DNA of 64,000 nt, from positions 54,362-118,361 of the forward strand of contig NZ_FWZT01000024.1 in the NCBI RefSeq assembly GCF_900177345.1. Reading direction: 5' to 3'. Within the stretch, counting starts at the first letter, position 1. Each line of letters begins with the position of its first letter. The stretch comes from Pseudobacteriovorax antillogorgiicola. GTDB lineage: Bacteria > Bdellovibrionota_B > Oligoflexia > Oligoflexales > Oligoflexaceae. Of this stretch, positions 17,749 to 27,623 are shown in pieces. The notes under the pieces were generated by a model. That model made no database searches, was not told the origin of the DNA, and saw only the letters and a list, made by a program, of their open reading frames with translations. The translations under genes were made by a program, and so were the position numbers.

Positions 17749-20415
17749 TTAGTGAGCATCGTACCATGTACGCCCTTGCCCCTGCTCTACAATGAGTGGA
17801 ACCGGAAACTTCACAGCCTCCTCCATTCCCACTTTGATAATCGCTGCTACCTTGTCAGCATCATCCTGGTGACATTCAACTATCAATTCATCGTGAACCT
17901 GCATGATGAGATAGGCCTTCAATCGCTCTCGCTCTAGATCTGCGTGAATACGAATCATAGCTATCTTAATAATATCGGCAGCGCTCCCTTGAATCGGTGA
18001 GTTTACAGCAATATTTTCAGCCCGAGCTGCCACTGCCCGATTGCCATCAGCCAAGCCGGGGACGGGGCGACGACGACCAGTGATAGTGGTCGTATAACCA
18101 TGAGTTTTTGCAGACTGAATCAAACCATCTGTGAAGCTTTTGATCCCTGGATAGGCAGCAAAGTACTTTTGAATAAAGTCCTTGGCCTCAGTCAGAGAAA
18201 CCCCCGTTTCCTGAGCAAGCCTCTGGGGACCCATTCCGTAAAGAATTCCAAAGTTTACAGCTTTCGCTCGTGAACGGATGTTCACATCAACGTCTTCAGG
18301 TGCGATACCAAAGATCTTTGCAGCAGTGGCGGTATGAATATCCTCGCCGTTTTTAAAGGCTTCGATCAGATGGCTTTCATTCGCCATGCCCGCCAACAAG
18401 CGGATTTCCACCTGGGAGTAATCTGCTGAAAGTAACAAATACCCCTTCGAAGCAACAAAAGCCTTGCGGATCAGGCGTCCTTCATCAGTGCGCATAGGAA
18501 TATTCTGTAGATTAGGTTTATCAGAACTTAAGCGCCCAGTCGCCGCCACTGTTTGATGGAAGCTTGCATGAACGCGATCAGACTGACTGTCTATATGCTG
18601 GGGAAGAGAGTCGATCCAAGTAGATTTAAGCTTGGTCAGCATTCGGTACTCAAGCACGAGCTTTGGTAGGGGATGAGCGGAAAGACTCGTCAGAACAGAC
18701 TCATCAGTGGAATATCCCGTCTTGGTTTTTTTAATCTTTTTAACACCAAGCTCCTCATGGATCGCCAGATCGTCGAACATAATTTCGGCGAGCTGTTTGG
18801 TGGAGTTGATATTGAATTCCTGACCCGCCTCCTTATAGATTCTTTTCTCTAAACTTCGAACCTTCTTGTTTAGGTCTCTTGAGTAATCCATCAGATAAGA
18901 CGCATCAATGGCTACTCCTCGAAACTCCATCTTGGCGAGTACAGGAAGGAGAGGCATTTCAATTTCATCTAAAACGCTCTCAAGATTCATCCGTCTAAGA
19001 TGGCTCATCATCTCATTGTAAAGCCGAAGCAGTTGAGACGACTCCTGCCCTGACTCTGGAAGAACACCAAGATAGCGATCCAGAAGATGTTCCCATGACT
19101 GACGATTTTCGTTAGGATCAATGAGATATGCAACGACCTGTATATCAACAATCGGCAGCTCAAAGGACAAGTCTTCATTGTAGAGGGCTTGAGCGACTCG
19201 TTTCAAATCGTAGCCAACCTTTATATGATTACGATCACCAAATAAGGTGCTGATATAGGTCATCGATATGAGGCGTTCATCGCTATCTTGCGGTACTTCA
19301 TAGCATAGATTCTGTTTCAGGTGACTGATCCAAATCTTTCGTAACCTTCGCGACGGCATGGTGTCACCATCAAATTCGACCCAGACACTAATTGGGCTTC
19401 CTTCTTGTAAGTTTGAAAGAAAATCAGCCATCTGATCATCAGTTACTGTGACTACTTTTGCAGATCTGCTAGCACGAGGTAAGCTCTTGTTCCTGTCGTC
19501 AACCTCCTTTCCTGTGCCCTCCTCGGGAGCAACTGCCTTAGTGATTTTCCGTGCTAGCCCTTTAAATTCCATACTTTCATAGAAATTCAAAATCTCGGGT
19601 CGATGAGCAACAGTCATGGCATCGCAAGCAAAATCTTTTAGTTTAAATGGAATGGGAACCTTTCGATCAATCGTGACAAGCTCCTTGGATAAGAAAGCAT
19701 CACCCCGATAGTTCTCCAAACCGTTTCGCTGCCTTTTAGCAGTGATCTTCTCCAGGTTTTCATAAATCCCTTCAAGGCTACCGTAAGCCTCAATCAATTG
19801 CGCAGCGCCCTTTTCACCAATGCCTTTAACTCCTGGAACGTTGTCCGACGAATCGCCAATCAAGGCAAGGCAGTCGATCACCTGCTCTGGAGTGCACGAG
19901 AATTTTTTATAGACACCTTCAATATCAACAATTTCAATCCGATCGTTGCGTTTAGGAGCATAGAGAAAAACACGGTCGCTTACTAGCTGATAGAAATCCT
20001 TATCGCCCGAAACGATGTAGATATGAACTTTCTCAGATGCGAACTTACTAGCAAAGGTTCCGATCAGATCGTCAGCTTCGTAGCCTTTTTCTTGAATGGC
20101 ATCAAAACCAAACCGCGTAATGAGATCGAAGATGTGGGGAATTTGGGCTTTTAAATCCGCTGGCGCTTCATCCCGATGGGCTTTGTAGTCCTTATAGATC
20201 TCGTGCCTGAAGGTGGGGCCAGGAGCATCACTCACGAATGCAAGATAATCTGGTTGCTCCTCCTGAAGCAGCTTGTTAAGGAACATGGCGCTGCCATAGA
20301 TCGCACCAGTGGGCAATCCATCCTTACGAGATAGCTGGCTACTCCCCAGAGCAAAGAAGGTACGATAGGCCATTGCCATAACATCAACTATAAAAAAACG
20401 CTTGATTTTCGCCAT
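17749..20415 (-). CDS. polA: DNA polymerase I
   Basis: An 888-residue protein. ATG at 20415 has GGAGG seven bases upstream; the ATG at 20421 directly abuts that site and is less likely. The order is a 5'-3' exonuclease (about 1-290, with KRFFIVDVMAMAYR and DADD-like acidic residues), a 3'-5' exonuclease-like domain (about 320-500), and a polymerase domain with motif A DYSQVEIRLLA, motif B RSRAKAVNFGILYG and motif C QVHDELIVE. In the 3'-5' domain the usual DTET is replaced by EFDGDT and the NLKYD motif by GYDLKRV, so proofreading is probably lost. Functions in Okazaki-fragment maturation and repair. Confidence 0.95.
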   Translation of the reverse strand: MAKIKRFFIVDVMAMAYRTFFALGSSQLSRKDGLPTGAIYGSAMFLNKLLQEEQPDYLAFVSDAPGPTFRHEIYKDYKAHRDEAPADLKAQIPHIFDLITRFGFDAIQEKGYEADDLIGTFASKFASEKVHIYIVSGDKDFYQLVSDRVFLYAPKRNDRIEIVDIEGVYKKFSCTPEQVIDCLALIGDSSDNVPGVKGIGEKGAAQLIEAYGSLEGIYENLEKITAKRQRNGLENYRGDAFLSKELVTIDRKVPIPFKLKDFACDAMTVAHRPEILNFYESMEFKGLARKITKAVAPEEGTGKEVDDRNKSLPRASRSAKVVTVTDDQMADFLSNLQEGSPISVWVEFDGDTMPSRRLRKIWISHLKQNLCYEVPQDSDERLISMTYISTLFGDRNHIKVGYDLKRVAQALYNEDLSFELPIVDIQVVAYLIDPNENRQSWEHLLDRYLGVLPESGQESSQLLRLYNEMMSHLRRMNLESVLDEIEMPLLPVLAKMEFRGVAIDASYLMDYSRDLNKKVRSLEKRIYKEAGQEFNINSTKQLAEIMFDDLAIHEELGVKKIKKTKTGYSTDESVLTSLSAHPLPKLVLEYRMLTKLKSTWIDSLPQHIDSQSDRVHASFHQTVAATGRLSSDKPNLQNIPMRTDEGRLIRKAFVASKGYLLLSADYSQVEIRLLAGMANESHLIEAFKNGEDIHTATAAKIFGIAPEDVDVNIRSRAKAVNFGILYGMGPQRLAQETGVSLTEAKDFIQKYFAAYPGIKSFTDGLIQSAKTHGYTTTITGRRRPVPGLADGNRAVAARAENIAVNSPIQGSAADIIKIAMIRIHADLERERLKAYLIMQVHDELIVECHQDDADKVAAIIKVGMEEAVKFPVPLIVEQGQGRTWYDAH

Positions 20416-20578
20416 GCTCATCCCTCCGAAATATATGACACTATTGTACCTTATTTGCCTTGCCTACGGGGATTCTAACCAATAATCAAATTTTGAATTA
20501 TTACATCTAGATCATCTTCACTTTGGCTAGCTTCAGCCAGATAGGGGCTTCCCGACAACGGAGTAGGGAGGTTGCATC

Positions 20579-21418
20579 ATGATTAAAAGTCTAAAAGTTG
20601 GGGTTTCAGGCTGGACCTACGATGGCTGGAAAGGCAGCTTTTACCCCCAAAGTTTAAAGCCAAAGGACCAACTTTCCTGGGCCAGTCGCAAGGTAAAAAC
20701 CATCGAAATCAATGGGACTTTCTATCGCCTACAGAAGCCTTCAGACTACGAAAATTGGTACGATGATACCCCAGACGGCTTTATATTTGCGATCAAAGCC
20801 CCACGATATATTACTCATGTCTGTGGCCTAAAAGACTGCAAGACTCCGGTGGCGAACTTTCTCGCAAACGGCCTGTTTTGCCTTGAAGATAAATTGGGGC
20901 CCATCCTTTGGCAACTGCCACCTCAAGGTCATTTTGGCCCTCACGTTCTCGAATTTATGAAACATTTGCCGCAAGATGCTGAGCAAGCTCTTGCGCTAGC
21001 TCGGAAACACGATGACAAGGTAGCTGATCGAAATTATCTCACCATCTCGAACAAGGTCACCATCCGCCATGCCATTGAGATTCGCAACCCTAGTTTTATG
21101 AAGGACTCGTTGCTAGAGTGTGCAGTGGCAAACAATATCGCAATAGTTTATACAGAATCTGCGGAGCGTTGGCCGAACCCTGCCATCAGCACCGCTGATT
21201 TCGTCTATGCTCGTTTTCACGCTCCTGAAAGCCTCTACCCTGAAGGCTACGAACCAGATGATCTACTCGCCTTGAAGAAGGAGTTGACTAGTCTGGCAGA
21301 GACCAGGAAAGCTTCCGAAGCATTTGTTTTTTTTGATAACGGATTTAAGGACTCTGCGCCGCGGGATGCCCAGTCCTTTGCAAGGCTCTGGCACGATGAA
21401 AACCGGCAGGTCGTTTAA
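20579..21418 (+). CDS. DUF72 (YecE-like) protein
   Basis: A 279-residue cytoplasmic protein after GGAGG. Typical DUF72 landmarks are GVSGWTYDGWKGSFYP at the start, EINGTFYR, FAIKAPRYITH, ILWQLPP and the C-terminal FFDNGFKDSAPRDA. The fold is TIM-barrel-like and the biochemical role is unknown in the family. It is divergent from polA with a 160-base gap and appears monocistronic. Confidence 0.88.
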   Translation: MIKSLKVGVSGWTYDGWKGSFYPQSLKPKDQLSWASRKVKTIEINGTFYRLQKPSDYENWYDDTPDGFIFAIKAPRYITHVCGLKDCKTPVANFLANGLFCLEDKLGPILWQLPPQGHFGPHVLEFMKHLPQDAEQALALARKHDDKVADRNYLTISNKVTIRHAIEIRNPSFMKDSLLECAVANNIAIVYTESAERWPNPAISTADFVYARFHAPESLYPEGYEPDDLLALKKELTSLAETRKASEAFVFFDNGFKDSAPRDAQSFARLWHDENRQVV

Positions 21419-21532
21419 CCTTGCCTTCCACTGGATTAGAGAACTAGGCCCCCCTTCGGAGGACCTAGGAAGAAACGTATGAGCGCCAGCAGCGCCTGCC
21501 CACTCCTTACGCTTGTATAAGAGGGTTTATGG

Positions 21533-22951
21533 TTAGGCTTTCACCATAATGGGCTTATCTTTTCGACCATCAAACTCAATCCCTAGAGCCTGAGCTACTG
21601 CACTGTAGATATCTTTTTCGTGATACTGAATCGCAGTATCTGGAGCACCTGTGGTGGGATCGAAGCCATGAGTCAAGCCTGTAGCAGGATCAACTGCTCC
21701 GTAGGCCCGGTTGCCATTGATCATTGGGGAGATAATCACGCTACCATTGTTGAGGTGGTGTCCACTACCACCACCAGCGACCTTATCCCGACCGAATTCG
21801 GTGGCGATATAGATAAGAGACTTATCCCACATCTTACCTTTGGCCGGATCTCCATCAATATCGGTCACCTTAAGAAGGTCAATCAAGCCATCGATGCTCT
21901 TCAGCATGTAGCTCCACATCGCATTTTGAGCACCTCGATGATCCACATGGGACCAGTCGAAGGCAATCGGCGAGTTTGGTGTTCCTGCAGCCGTTATCAA
22001 TGGCGACTGGCTCGGTGAGATACTGAATGCATTCGACATTCCATTTTTTGCAGCAAGAAAGGCGAGGGCCATTTTTGCTTCGTAGGGATCGGTGTTCATG
22101 CCAGGAAATTTCTCTAGAACAACCTGCATATCCGCAGACACTTCAAAACCGAACTGACCCAGATTGTTGGCGGCAGGGTCCAGTAACATCAGCTTGCTGA
22201 CCATATTGCCTTTTTCTAGATTAGTTACAATTTCATCTCGGTTTTTACGATAAGCATCAAGCACAGGATTGCCTTTGAAATCGCCATAGAATCGCGATAC
22301 AGATTCAAGCTGCCCCCGTAGAGTTCGAGCACCAAGGACTTGCTGATCATTCAAGCTACTGATGCCCTTAAAGCCGTGAGTTGCAAAAGCAAACATTAAT
22401 GGATCTGTAATAGGTTCACCCCGGGCAATGGCTGGGATGGTATCATCGTCACCATGGAGTGCGTAGCCACCACCGGATAGAGCTAGGTTCGGCAGAATAC
22501 AGCTTTTGCCAAATTGCATGGCCGCTGCTTCCATAATCGTACGGCCACCGTTAACATTATCTCCTGTTACAGCACGCTTCGCAGCGATGATATGGTTCAC
22601 ACTCGATACTTCGTGGGCCATAACAGCAGTATCAGCGCCGTGCTTCTGCAAGAATGTAACCTGAGAGTAACCATTCCCTAAAGGAATCACCCCTTGAATT
22701 GAGTTATCAAGAGGGGCCACCCCAACCAGGCCTGAGCCGTTTGGTTGCACTGTAGTATGAGCAGCCACCCCCGAGTTAGGCGCTAAAAATGAATCGATAA
22801 CGCTTGCTCCGCCTGTTGCACACACAACGAACACAAATTTTTTATCACCTGCAGCTTGGCCTCGAACACCCATGGGCAAAGCCATCGACCCAAGCGCAGC
22901 GGCGCTACTGGTTTTGATAAGAGATCGTCTTGAAAGTTTATTCTTAGTCAT
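21533..22951 (-). CDS. DUF1501 family protein with Tat signal
   Basis: A 472-residue protein; the ATG at 22951 has GAGGA eight bases upstream and places the twin-arginine motif LSRRSLIKTS at residue 6, so Tat export of a folded protein is expected. DUF1501 landmarks include FVVCATGG, GGGYALHG, SHVDHRGAQNAMW and the family's EFGR. The family has alkaline-phosphatase-superfamily features, but no function is established. It is the last gene of a three-gene operon with a CxxCH protein and a lipoprotein. This combination often accompanies planctomycete and myxobacterial exported protein sets of unknown role. Confidence 0.85.
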   Translation of the reverse strand: MTKNKLSRRSLIKTSSAAALGSMALPMGVRGQAAGDKKFVFVVCATGGASVIDSFLAPNSGVAAHTTVQPNGSGLVGVAPLDNSIQGVIPLGNGYSQVTFLQKHGADTAVMAHEVSSVNHIIAAKRAVTGDNVNGGRTIMEAAAMQFGKSCILPNLALSGGGYALHGDDDTIPAIARGEPITDPLMFAFATHGFKGISSLNDQQVLGARTLRGQLESVSRFYGDFKGNPVLDAYRKNRDEIVTNLEKGNMVSKLMLLDPAANNLGQFGFEVSADMQVVLEKFPGMNTDPYEAKMALAFLAAKNGMSNAFSISPSQSPLITAAGTPNSPIAFDWSHVDHRGAQNAMWSYMLKSIDGLIDLLKVTDIDGDPAKGKMWDKSLIYIATEFGRDKVAGGGSGHHLNNGSVIISPMINGNRAYGAVDPATGLTHGFDPTTGAPDTAIQYHEKDIYSAVAQALGIEFDGRKDKPIMVKA

Positions 22952-22974
22952 TTTGTTGTTCCTCAGCCCCAGTG

Positions 22975-23628
22975 TTATAAAAAGATGTTTTCTGAATGAG
23001 TGCCGATGGCGTAGCAAAGTGCTAGGGCAGCTTGCTCACCGTTACCAGCTGAACTCACAAAATTTGCGATCACATCGAGTTCTTCCTTACTTGGATCACG
23101 AGCCAAGAAGCGCTGGTAAAGCTCTGTCCCCTGGGCACGAGCTTGCTCAGCGGTAACACTTGCGCTACTAAGAGCAAAGTGCTTGAAAACCTCTGCTGTT
23201 CCTGCCTTATCCATGGCAATGCGAGTATTGCAGGCTGAAATGATCACACGATCTACGGCAAGAGCGGTTAGAACCGACGGTGCATCGGCACGTTCATACT
23301 GGCCATTGTCAAAAGGCTCGTTACCACCCAAAACTGTCAGATGAACCTTATCGATACAAGAGTGCTGCCCTGCTTCCACGCAGAGCTGTTCCTTAGGAAC
23401 ATTCAAAGCCGCTGCCACTCCAGATTCGAGCGAGCGATACCGCTTCCAAACCAAGGTTGACTTTGCCATGACTTTACGTTCTTCTGATGTTGTTTCGCTT
23501 TCACTATTTTGCGGGTCCCCTGCTGCTGCAGGCTCATTTTTTGCGGTTCGATTTCCTAGGCTGAACTTGCCTTTGGTACATGCTCCTAGAGACAGCCCTA
23601 GAAACAAAGCTGTTACAATTATTCTCAT
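22975..23628 (-). CDS. lipoprotein of the DUF1501 operon
   Basis: A 217-residue lipoprotein with lipobox SLGAC. It overlaps the upstream CxxCH protein gene by four bases (ATGA), so translation is coupled. The C-terminal part has LYQRFLARDPSKEELD, which resembles the short helical repeat (LYLRFL-RxP-xxE) of DUF1549/DUF1800/PSD-type exported proteins that travel with DUF1501. Three cysteines (CVEAGQHSC, ACNT) may form disulfides. Function unknown, probably in the same complex or pathway as its neighbours. Confidence 0.72.
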   Translation of the reverse strand: MRIIVTALFLGLSLGACTKGKFSLGNRTAKNEPAAAGDPQNSESETTSEERKVMAKSTLVWKRYRSLESGVAAALNVPKEQLCVEAGQHSCIDKVHLTVLGGNEPFDNGQYERADAPSVLTALAVDRVIISACNTRIAMDKAGTAEVFKHFALSSASVTAEQARAQGTELYQRFLARDPSKEELDVIANFVSSAGNGEQAALALCYAIGTHSENIFL

Positions 23629-24974
23629 TTTACAACCCTCCCACCAAAGGCTTTGGTATCAACAAATTTGTGGATCATCTTATTCACTGAATATGCATCT
23701 TCTGGAAGACCTTCCCATAGAGCTTTGAACTCATCCGCTTCATGAGCAAATGGGTCACGAGAGAGTGCATAGTGAAAGATGTCTTTGACAAGATTTTTCT
23801 TAAACGCATCGGAATTTCTAGCGACTTCAGCCCACTCAAGGAGGTCATTCACTGGCTGGCCAAAGATCGCACCATCTGATTCCCAAGGCTGGCGACCTGC
23901 ATTGTAGGTACCTATTGAGTTGAACAAGAACGCATTGACCGGGTCAATTCCGTTATAAGTTGAATATGCATAAGCAAGTGGATCTAGAGTACTGTGACAG
24001 ACGGCACAGGCTGGCTGCGCGATATTCTTGTTATCCACATCCCTTGGTTCTCCTGGAACCGGTGTCAAGCCTTCACCCTTGGCTATATCAAGCCCAAGAT
24101 AAGCCCGATAAACCTGAGAGGCGGTATTTCTTGGCAACTCCGCAAACATGGTGAAGTTAGAAATAAACCACTGGGTTGTCATCATACCTGCACGACGGTT
24201 CGCAGCAAGGGGCTGGCCACCAGCAATGACGATGCGCTCACCGAGGGTTGCACCTTCTTCTCGCCTTACGTTGCCTTCAATCTTTTCACCAGTTCGGCCA
24301 TCTATGTGGTAGGTTGCAGAAAGTAGCTCGCGGGCATCGCGATCGCCAGTCATCACGTAAGAATAGAGCCAATAGTCCCAACGATAGTCACCGATCACAA
24401 CATTGCCGCCGTAGCCGATGGTAGCAAGCGGCTGAATCTTCGCATCAGCAATTCGATGCAAGGCCTCATCCTTCCAGTAGGCACCTTCCAAACACTGAGT
24501 TAATTCATTATGGAGGAATGTTGCACCTTCTGCTTCCAACTGCTTCATATCTTGGTAGCTAGCTGAGGTTCCGCAAAACACAGACTTCATCCGCTTGTAT
24601 GCTAATGCAATATCATACTCGACATTGATTTCACCAGCGGGCTGCACAGATTTATTTCCTGGCTCGCCGCCGTTTAGAATTTCGTCGATGTTGGTAGCCC
24701 CGTCTTGATCGCTATCACCGTCTTCGAGCTTATCTAGAGCAACAAGCAGGGATTCAGTAATGGTGCCGTCAAGCTCCATTTTGATGTTCTGACCGAAGTC
24801 ATTAAGTGATGGTGGTCCGGCATGGCAAACACCACAGGACGTTGGTTTGTCAGCACAGGCTGTTGCTTTTGGATACTTCTGACAGAAAAGATCTGTTGCT
24901 TCGGTTGTAGCATACACCGATCCCGATGCCACGACGAAGCTGGTGGATAGCAGAAACCTCAAAACTTTTAACAT
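23625..24974 (-). CDS. exported protein with two CxxCH motifs
   Basis: A 449-residue protein. The ATG at 24974 has GAGGGG upstream and puts the signal peptide at the very N-terminus; the GTG at 24995 is less likely. CGVCH lies soon after the signal peptide and CAVCH in the second half, so two c-type haems may be attached. An EF-hand-like acidic loop (DGDSDQDGATNIDE) lies between them. The C-terminus has the helical ALSRDPFAHEADEF segment that, like the lipoprotein's repeat, recalls DUF1588/DUF1585 proteins. First gene of the operon; periplasmic or surface location expected. Confidence 0.75.
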   Translation of the reverse strand: MLKVLRFLLSTSFVVASGSVYATTEATDLFCQKYPKATACADKPTSCGVCHAGPPSLNDFGQNIKMELDGTITESLLVALDKLEDGDSDQDGATNIDEILNGGEPGNKSVQPAGEINVEYDIALAYKRMKSVFCGTSASYQDMKQLEAEGATFLHNELTQCLEGAYWKDEALHRIADAKIQPLATIGYGGNVVIGDYRWDYWLYSYVMTGDRDARELLSATYHIDGRTGEKIEGNVRREEGATLGERIVIAGGQPLAANRRAGMMTTQWFISNFTMFAELPRNTASQVYRAYLGLDIAKGEGLTPVPGEPRDVDNKNIAQPACAVCHSTLDPLAYAYSTYNGIDPVNAFLFNSIGTYNAGRQPWESDGAIFGQPVNDLLEWAEVARNSDAFKKNLVKDIFHYALSRDPFAHEADEFKALWEGLPEDAYSVNKMIHKFVDTKAFGGRVVK

Positions 24975-25174
24975 TGTATTCCCCTCAAATCTCACTTGGC
25001 GCGCTCTACTTCGGTTGAAACAGGTGAAATCTTAAGCGAATAAAATCTCAGCCCAACCGCAAGGACGCAGTCCCAGATTAAGAAATCGGAGAAGATGTAC
25101 GAGAGTTAGCTTTTGTCAAGTTCCATCCTAGAACCTAATCAATATATTACTTTTTAATAGTAACCTAATTTTAT

Positions 25175-25921
25175 CTATCGACTGCTGTTACCACTGTTCT
25201 CCTCTTGATCGAAAAGCTGATCAAGGAAGTCAATGTCAAAGTCGAGTTCGAACTTATCCAGCTTGCCTGCATCGCTAGCCACCAGGCCGAAAACTTCGTC
25301 CTGTTGCTGCTGCGGAAACCCTCCGCCATGGCCTCCACCACCTGAGCTTTTCTTAGCAAAGGCAAAGGCTGCATAGGTGTTGCGTTCTTCAATCACAAAC
25401 TCTAGAGCTACTGGCTCTGCTTCGTAGCTTATAGAAACTACGATGCCATTACCCCTCTGCTCTTCGGGAACAAAAAGCTGAAAGCTTCCTCCTGCCACCA
25501 CAGGGGACGAAGCCAAACGCACAGCTGTTGCTGCAGCGCCATCATCTAGAATTCCATTCTTGCTATCAATAAAGTCTTCATCAAGTTCCCAAGCCACCAC
25601 AAAAATAGGCTTCTGAGACTTGCTCATGATGGTGTTATTCGGTGCTGTGAAAAGAGTACCATCACCGTCGGTATCGGCATCGATCTGGCTCGGATCAACT
25701 AGATAGCCAGGGATTCCCTCATCATCATCAGAGGCCTTGCCATTGTCAGCCTGCAGCTCTTCTTTTTCGGGAATTACAATACTAGAGTCCTGGCTTTTTT
25801 TAGTAACCGGAGCCTGATCGCTAATCGCGAAGGAACTCTTGATAGTGTCTGCTGAATTCTGGGAACACCCAGCTAGCGTCATGATCCCGTAGAGACCGAG
25901 TACGACGAGTAAGTTCTGCAT
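25175..25921 (-). CDS. acidic lipoprotein
   Basis: A 248-residue lipoprotein with lipobox TLAGC and GGGGG ribosome site eight bases before ATG. The mature part has an acidic, low-complexity N-terminal region (DADTDGDGT), a possible beta-sandwich (SFQLFVPEEQ to ALEFVIEER) and a Gly/His/Gln-rich linker (GGGGHGGGFPQQQQ) before an acidic tail. No family recognised. Monocistronic, about 130 bases from the divergent TPR-like gene. Confidence 0.7.
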   Translation of the reverse strand: MQNLLVVLGLYGIMTLAGCSQNSADTIKSSFAISDQAPVTKKSQDSSIVIPEKEELQADNGKASDDDEGIPGYLVDPSQIDADTDGDGTLFTAPNNTIMSKSQKPIFVVAWELDEDFIDSKNGILDDGAAATAVRLASSPVVAGGSFQLFVPEEQRGNGIVVSISYEAEPVALEFVIEERNTYAAFAFAKKSSGGGGHGGGFPQQQQDEVFGLVASDAGKLDKFELDFDIDFLDQLFDQEENSGNSSR

Positions 25922-26052
25922 TTTATAACCCCCTCAGCCCTTACTATCGGCTATCACTTATAAAACCTTTAGTTGAGATTGACTGAAAAAAATTACTTCA
26001 TAAAAATCCAACACTTGACTTCAAATGATTAAAAATTTTCTATAGAAAGTCG

Positions 26053-27300
26053 ATGAAAATAGAAGCTTTCACTGGGTCGACAGGTCGAAAAATGGCAAAA
26101 GGACGCCGGATTGAGTGGCAAAGTAAAAATATTGATCACACCAAAAAGTTGATCAAAACCCATCTCGATCATGTAACAAATGAGCAAGGAACCCGCGGGC
26201 GATTTGAAGCCATCATGCGGGGTATTCGAGAACGAGAAGCCTCTAGCGATCCGAAAGACCTTTTGGAACTATATGTCTATATCATGTCAGCCCTGGTGCA
26301 CCACAAAAATTGGGGTGGCTTGAGCCAACAGCAAATCAAAAAGATGGTAACTCTCGCCTACTCCATCTTACAGATGCAAGACATCCAACCCGAAACCTCG
26401 ACCCTTGGCTTTCTCTATGGCGAACTACACATGGCCTTGAGCCAAATCTATCGAACCAGTGGAGAGCATTTTTCTGGGGCTTGGGAGCAGCAGGTTAGTC
26501 ACCATGTTTCAAAGAAGAACCCCCCAGGCGGTGAATCCTACCAGGCATTGGCAAAAGCCATCCGGGCCTTTCGCTTGGGCCAAGTAGCTCGTGCCTATCG
26601 AGAGTATTTGTCCGTAGAGACAGCTGAGATTTCACGAAGTCAAAAAGAATCTGCAATGATAGGTCGAATTCGATGCTTACGCTTGGATCAGCGCTTTGAT
26701 GAGGCCAAGGAACTCATTACCCAAATCGAGTCTGGAGCTGAACGATCAACTAAATTTTCCAGGGAGCTAACTTGGGAAGCGTTCTGCATCAAGGCGAGTC
26801 TTGAGCAAGATCTTGAACCGATGATCCAGTCCGTTCAGCGTAAGGGCAGCCACTACCAAGCCGTATATATCATGGAAGCTTATTTGTGGTCTCTCGCCTG
26901 GCCACAGCGGCAGTGGCTTGATCGACTTCCTAAAATGAGTACCATTGCCCGCAATAAAAAGCTTCAAGCAAAAGACCTAGGCTTTTTCATGAAAGCCGTT
27001 CTTTGTCTAGAGGAATGCTTAGACAGCAGTATTCCACTGGTCATTCGGATCAAGGCCCTAGGACAGATGCTTAAAGATTCGAACCAATTCATTGCCATTG
27101 ACCGAGAGCTGTTGTTCTTTATCGCTTCGGCCAGGTGGCTAGCCAAAAGTCACTCCCCAACTCTAGCAGCTATCGTGCTGGGAGAGTATGAAGGTCTCTC
27201 GTCGAAAATTAGCCGAGGCGCATGCCTTGATGTATTGCAGGTTGCTGATGATCTTTTGCAGCGAAATTGGTACTTGCACGGTGAATCTTCTGGGGACTAG
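26053..27300 (+). CDS. helical-repeat (TPR-like) protein of unknown function
   Basis: A 415-residue cytoplasmic protein without signal peptide. It is made of paired helices with TPR-like residues, for instance AKAIRAFRLGQVARAYREYL and IGRIRCLRLDQRFDEAKELI. The start is ATG with GAAAG nearby; an ATG 13 codons later is an alternative. The protein is basic at the N-terminus. It stands alone, upstream of a diguanylate cyclase on the same strand but separated by more than 300 bases. No specific family recognised. Confidence 0.65.
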   Translation: MKIEAFTGSTGRKMAKGRRIEWQSKNIDHTKKLIKTHLDHVTNEQGTRGRFEAIMRGIREREASSDPKDLLELYVYIMSALVHHKNWGGLSQQQIKKMVTLAYSILQMQDIQPETSTLGFLYGELHMALSQIYRTSGEHFSGAWEQQVSHHVSKKNPPGGESYQALAKAIRAFRLGQVARAYREYLSVETAEISRSQKESAMIGRIRCLRLDQRFDEAKELITQIESGAERSTKFSRELTWEAFCIKASLEQDLEPMIQSVQRKGSHYQAVYIMEAYLWSLAWPQRQWLDRLPKMSTIARNKKLQAKDLGFFMKAVLCLEECLDSSIPLVIRIKALGQMLKDSNQFIAIDRELLFFIASARWLAKSHSPTLAAIVLGEYEGLSSKISRGACLDVLQVADDLLQRNWYLHGESSGD

Positions 27301-27623
27301 GGAGCACTTTGGTCACTCAACCAAAAGCTATACCCTTAGAAAGTTTTAGTTTTTCTCCCTAACACACCAGAAATAGCCGAGTCGATCGACGGCCTTCTTC
27401 CAGAAAACACTGTTAATTACTGTTTTTATTGATAACTTTCACGAAGAAGCCTAAAAATTGCGAACTCGGAGACCAAAACTCTATTAGCTTCCGATAGAAA
27501 AGCTAACATTCAAGAATAACGAACTATTTCCATAAAATCAGAGTTCTCCTAAAACAGATTAATTAATTTGTCGATACAGGTTTTAGACCAGGCACAAATT
27601 AATTTATGGGTAAGGAATCGATC
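27301..27623. other. A+T-rich intergenic region with a 7-bp inverted repeat
   Basis: No gene was found in these 323 bases. TTAGCTT at 27484-27490 and AAGCTAA at 27500-27506 form an inverted repeat 118 bases before the diguanylate cyclase start and may be an operator. The rest shows no clear structure. Confidence 0.35.

Noticed and set aside
21444..21468. Hairpin after the DUF72 gene as an intrinsic terminator
   Set aside because: The stem has mismatches and no T tract follows; support too weak to list.
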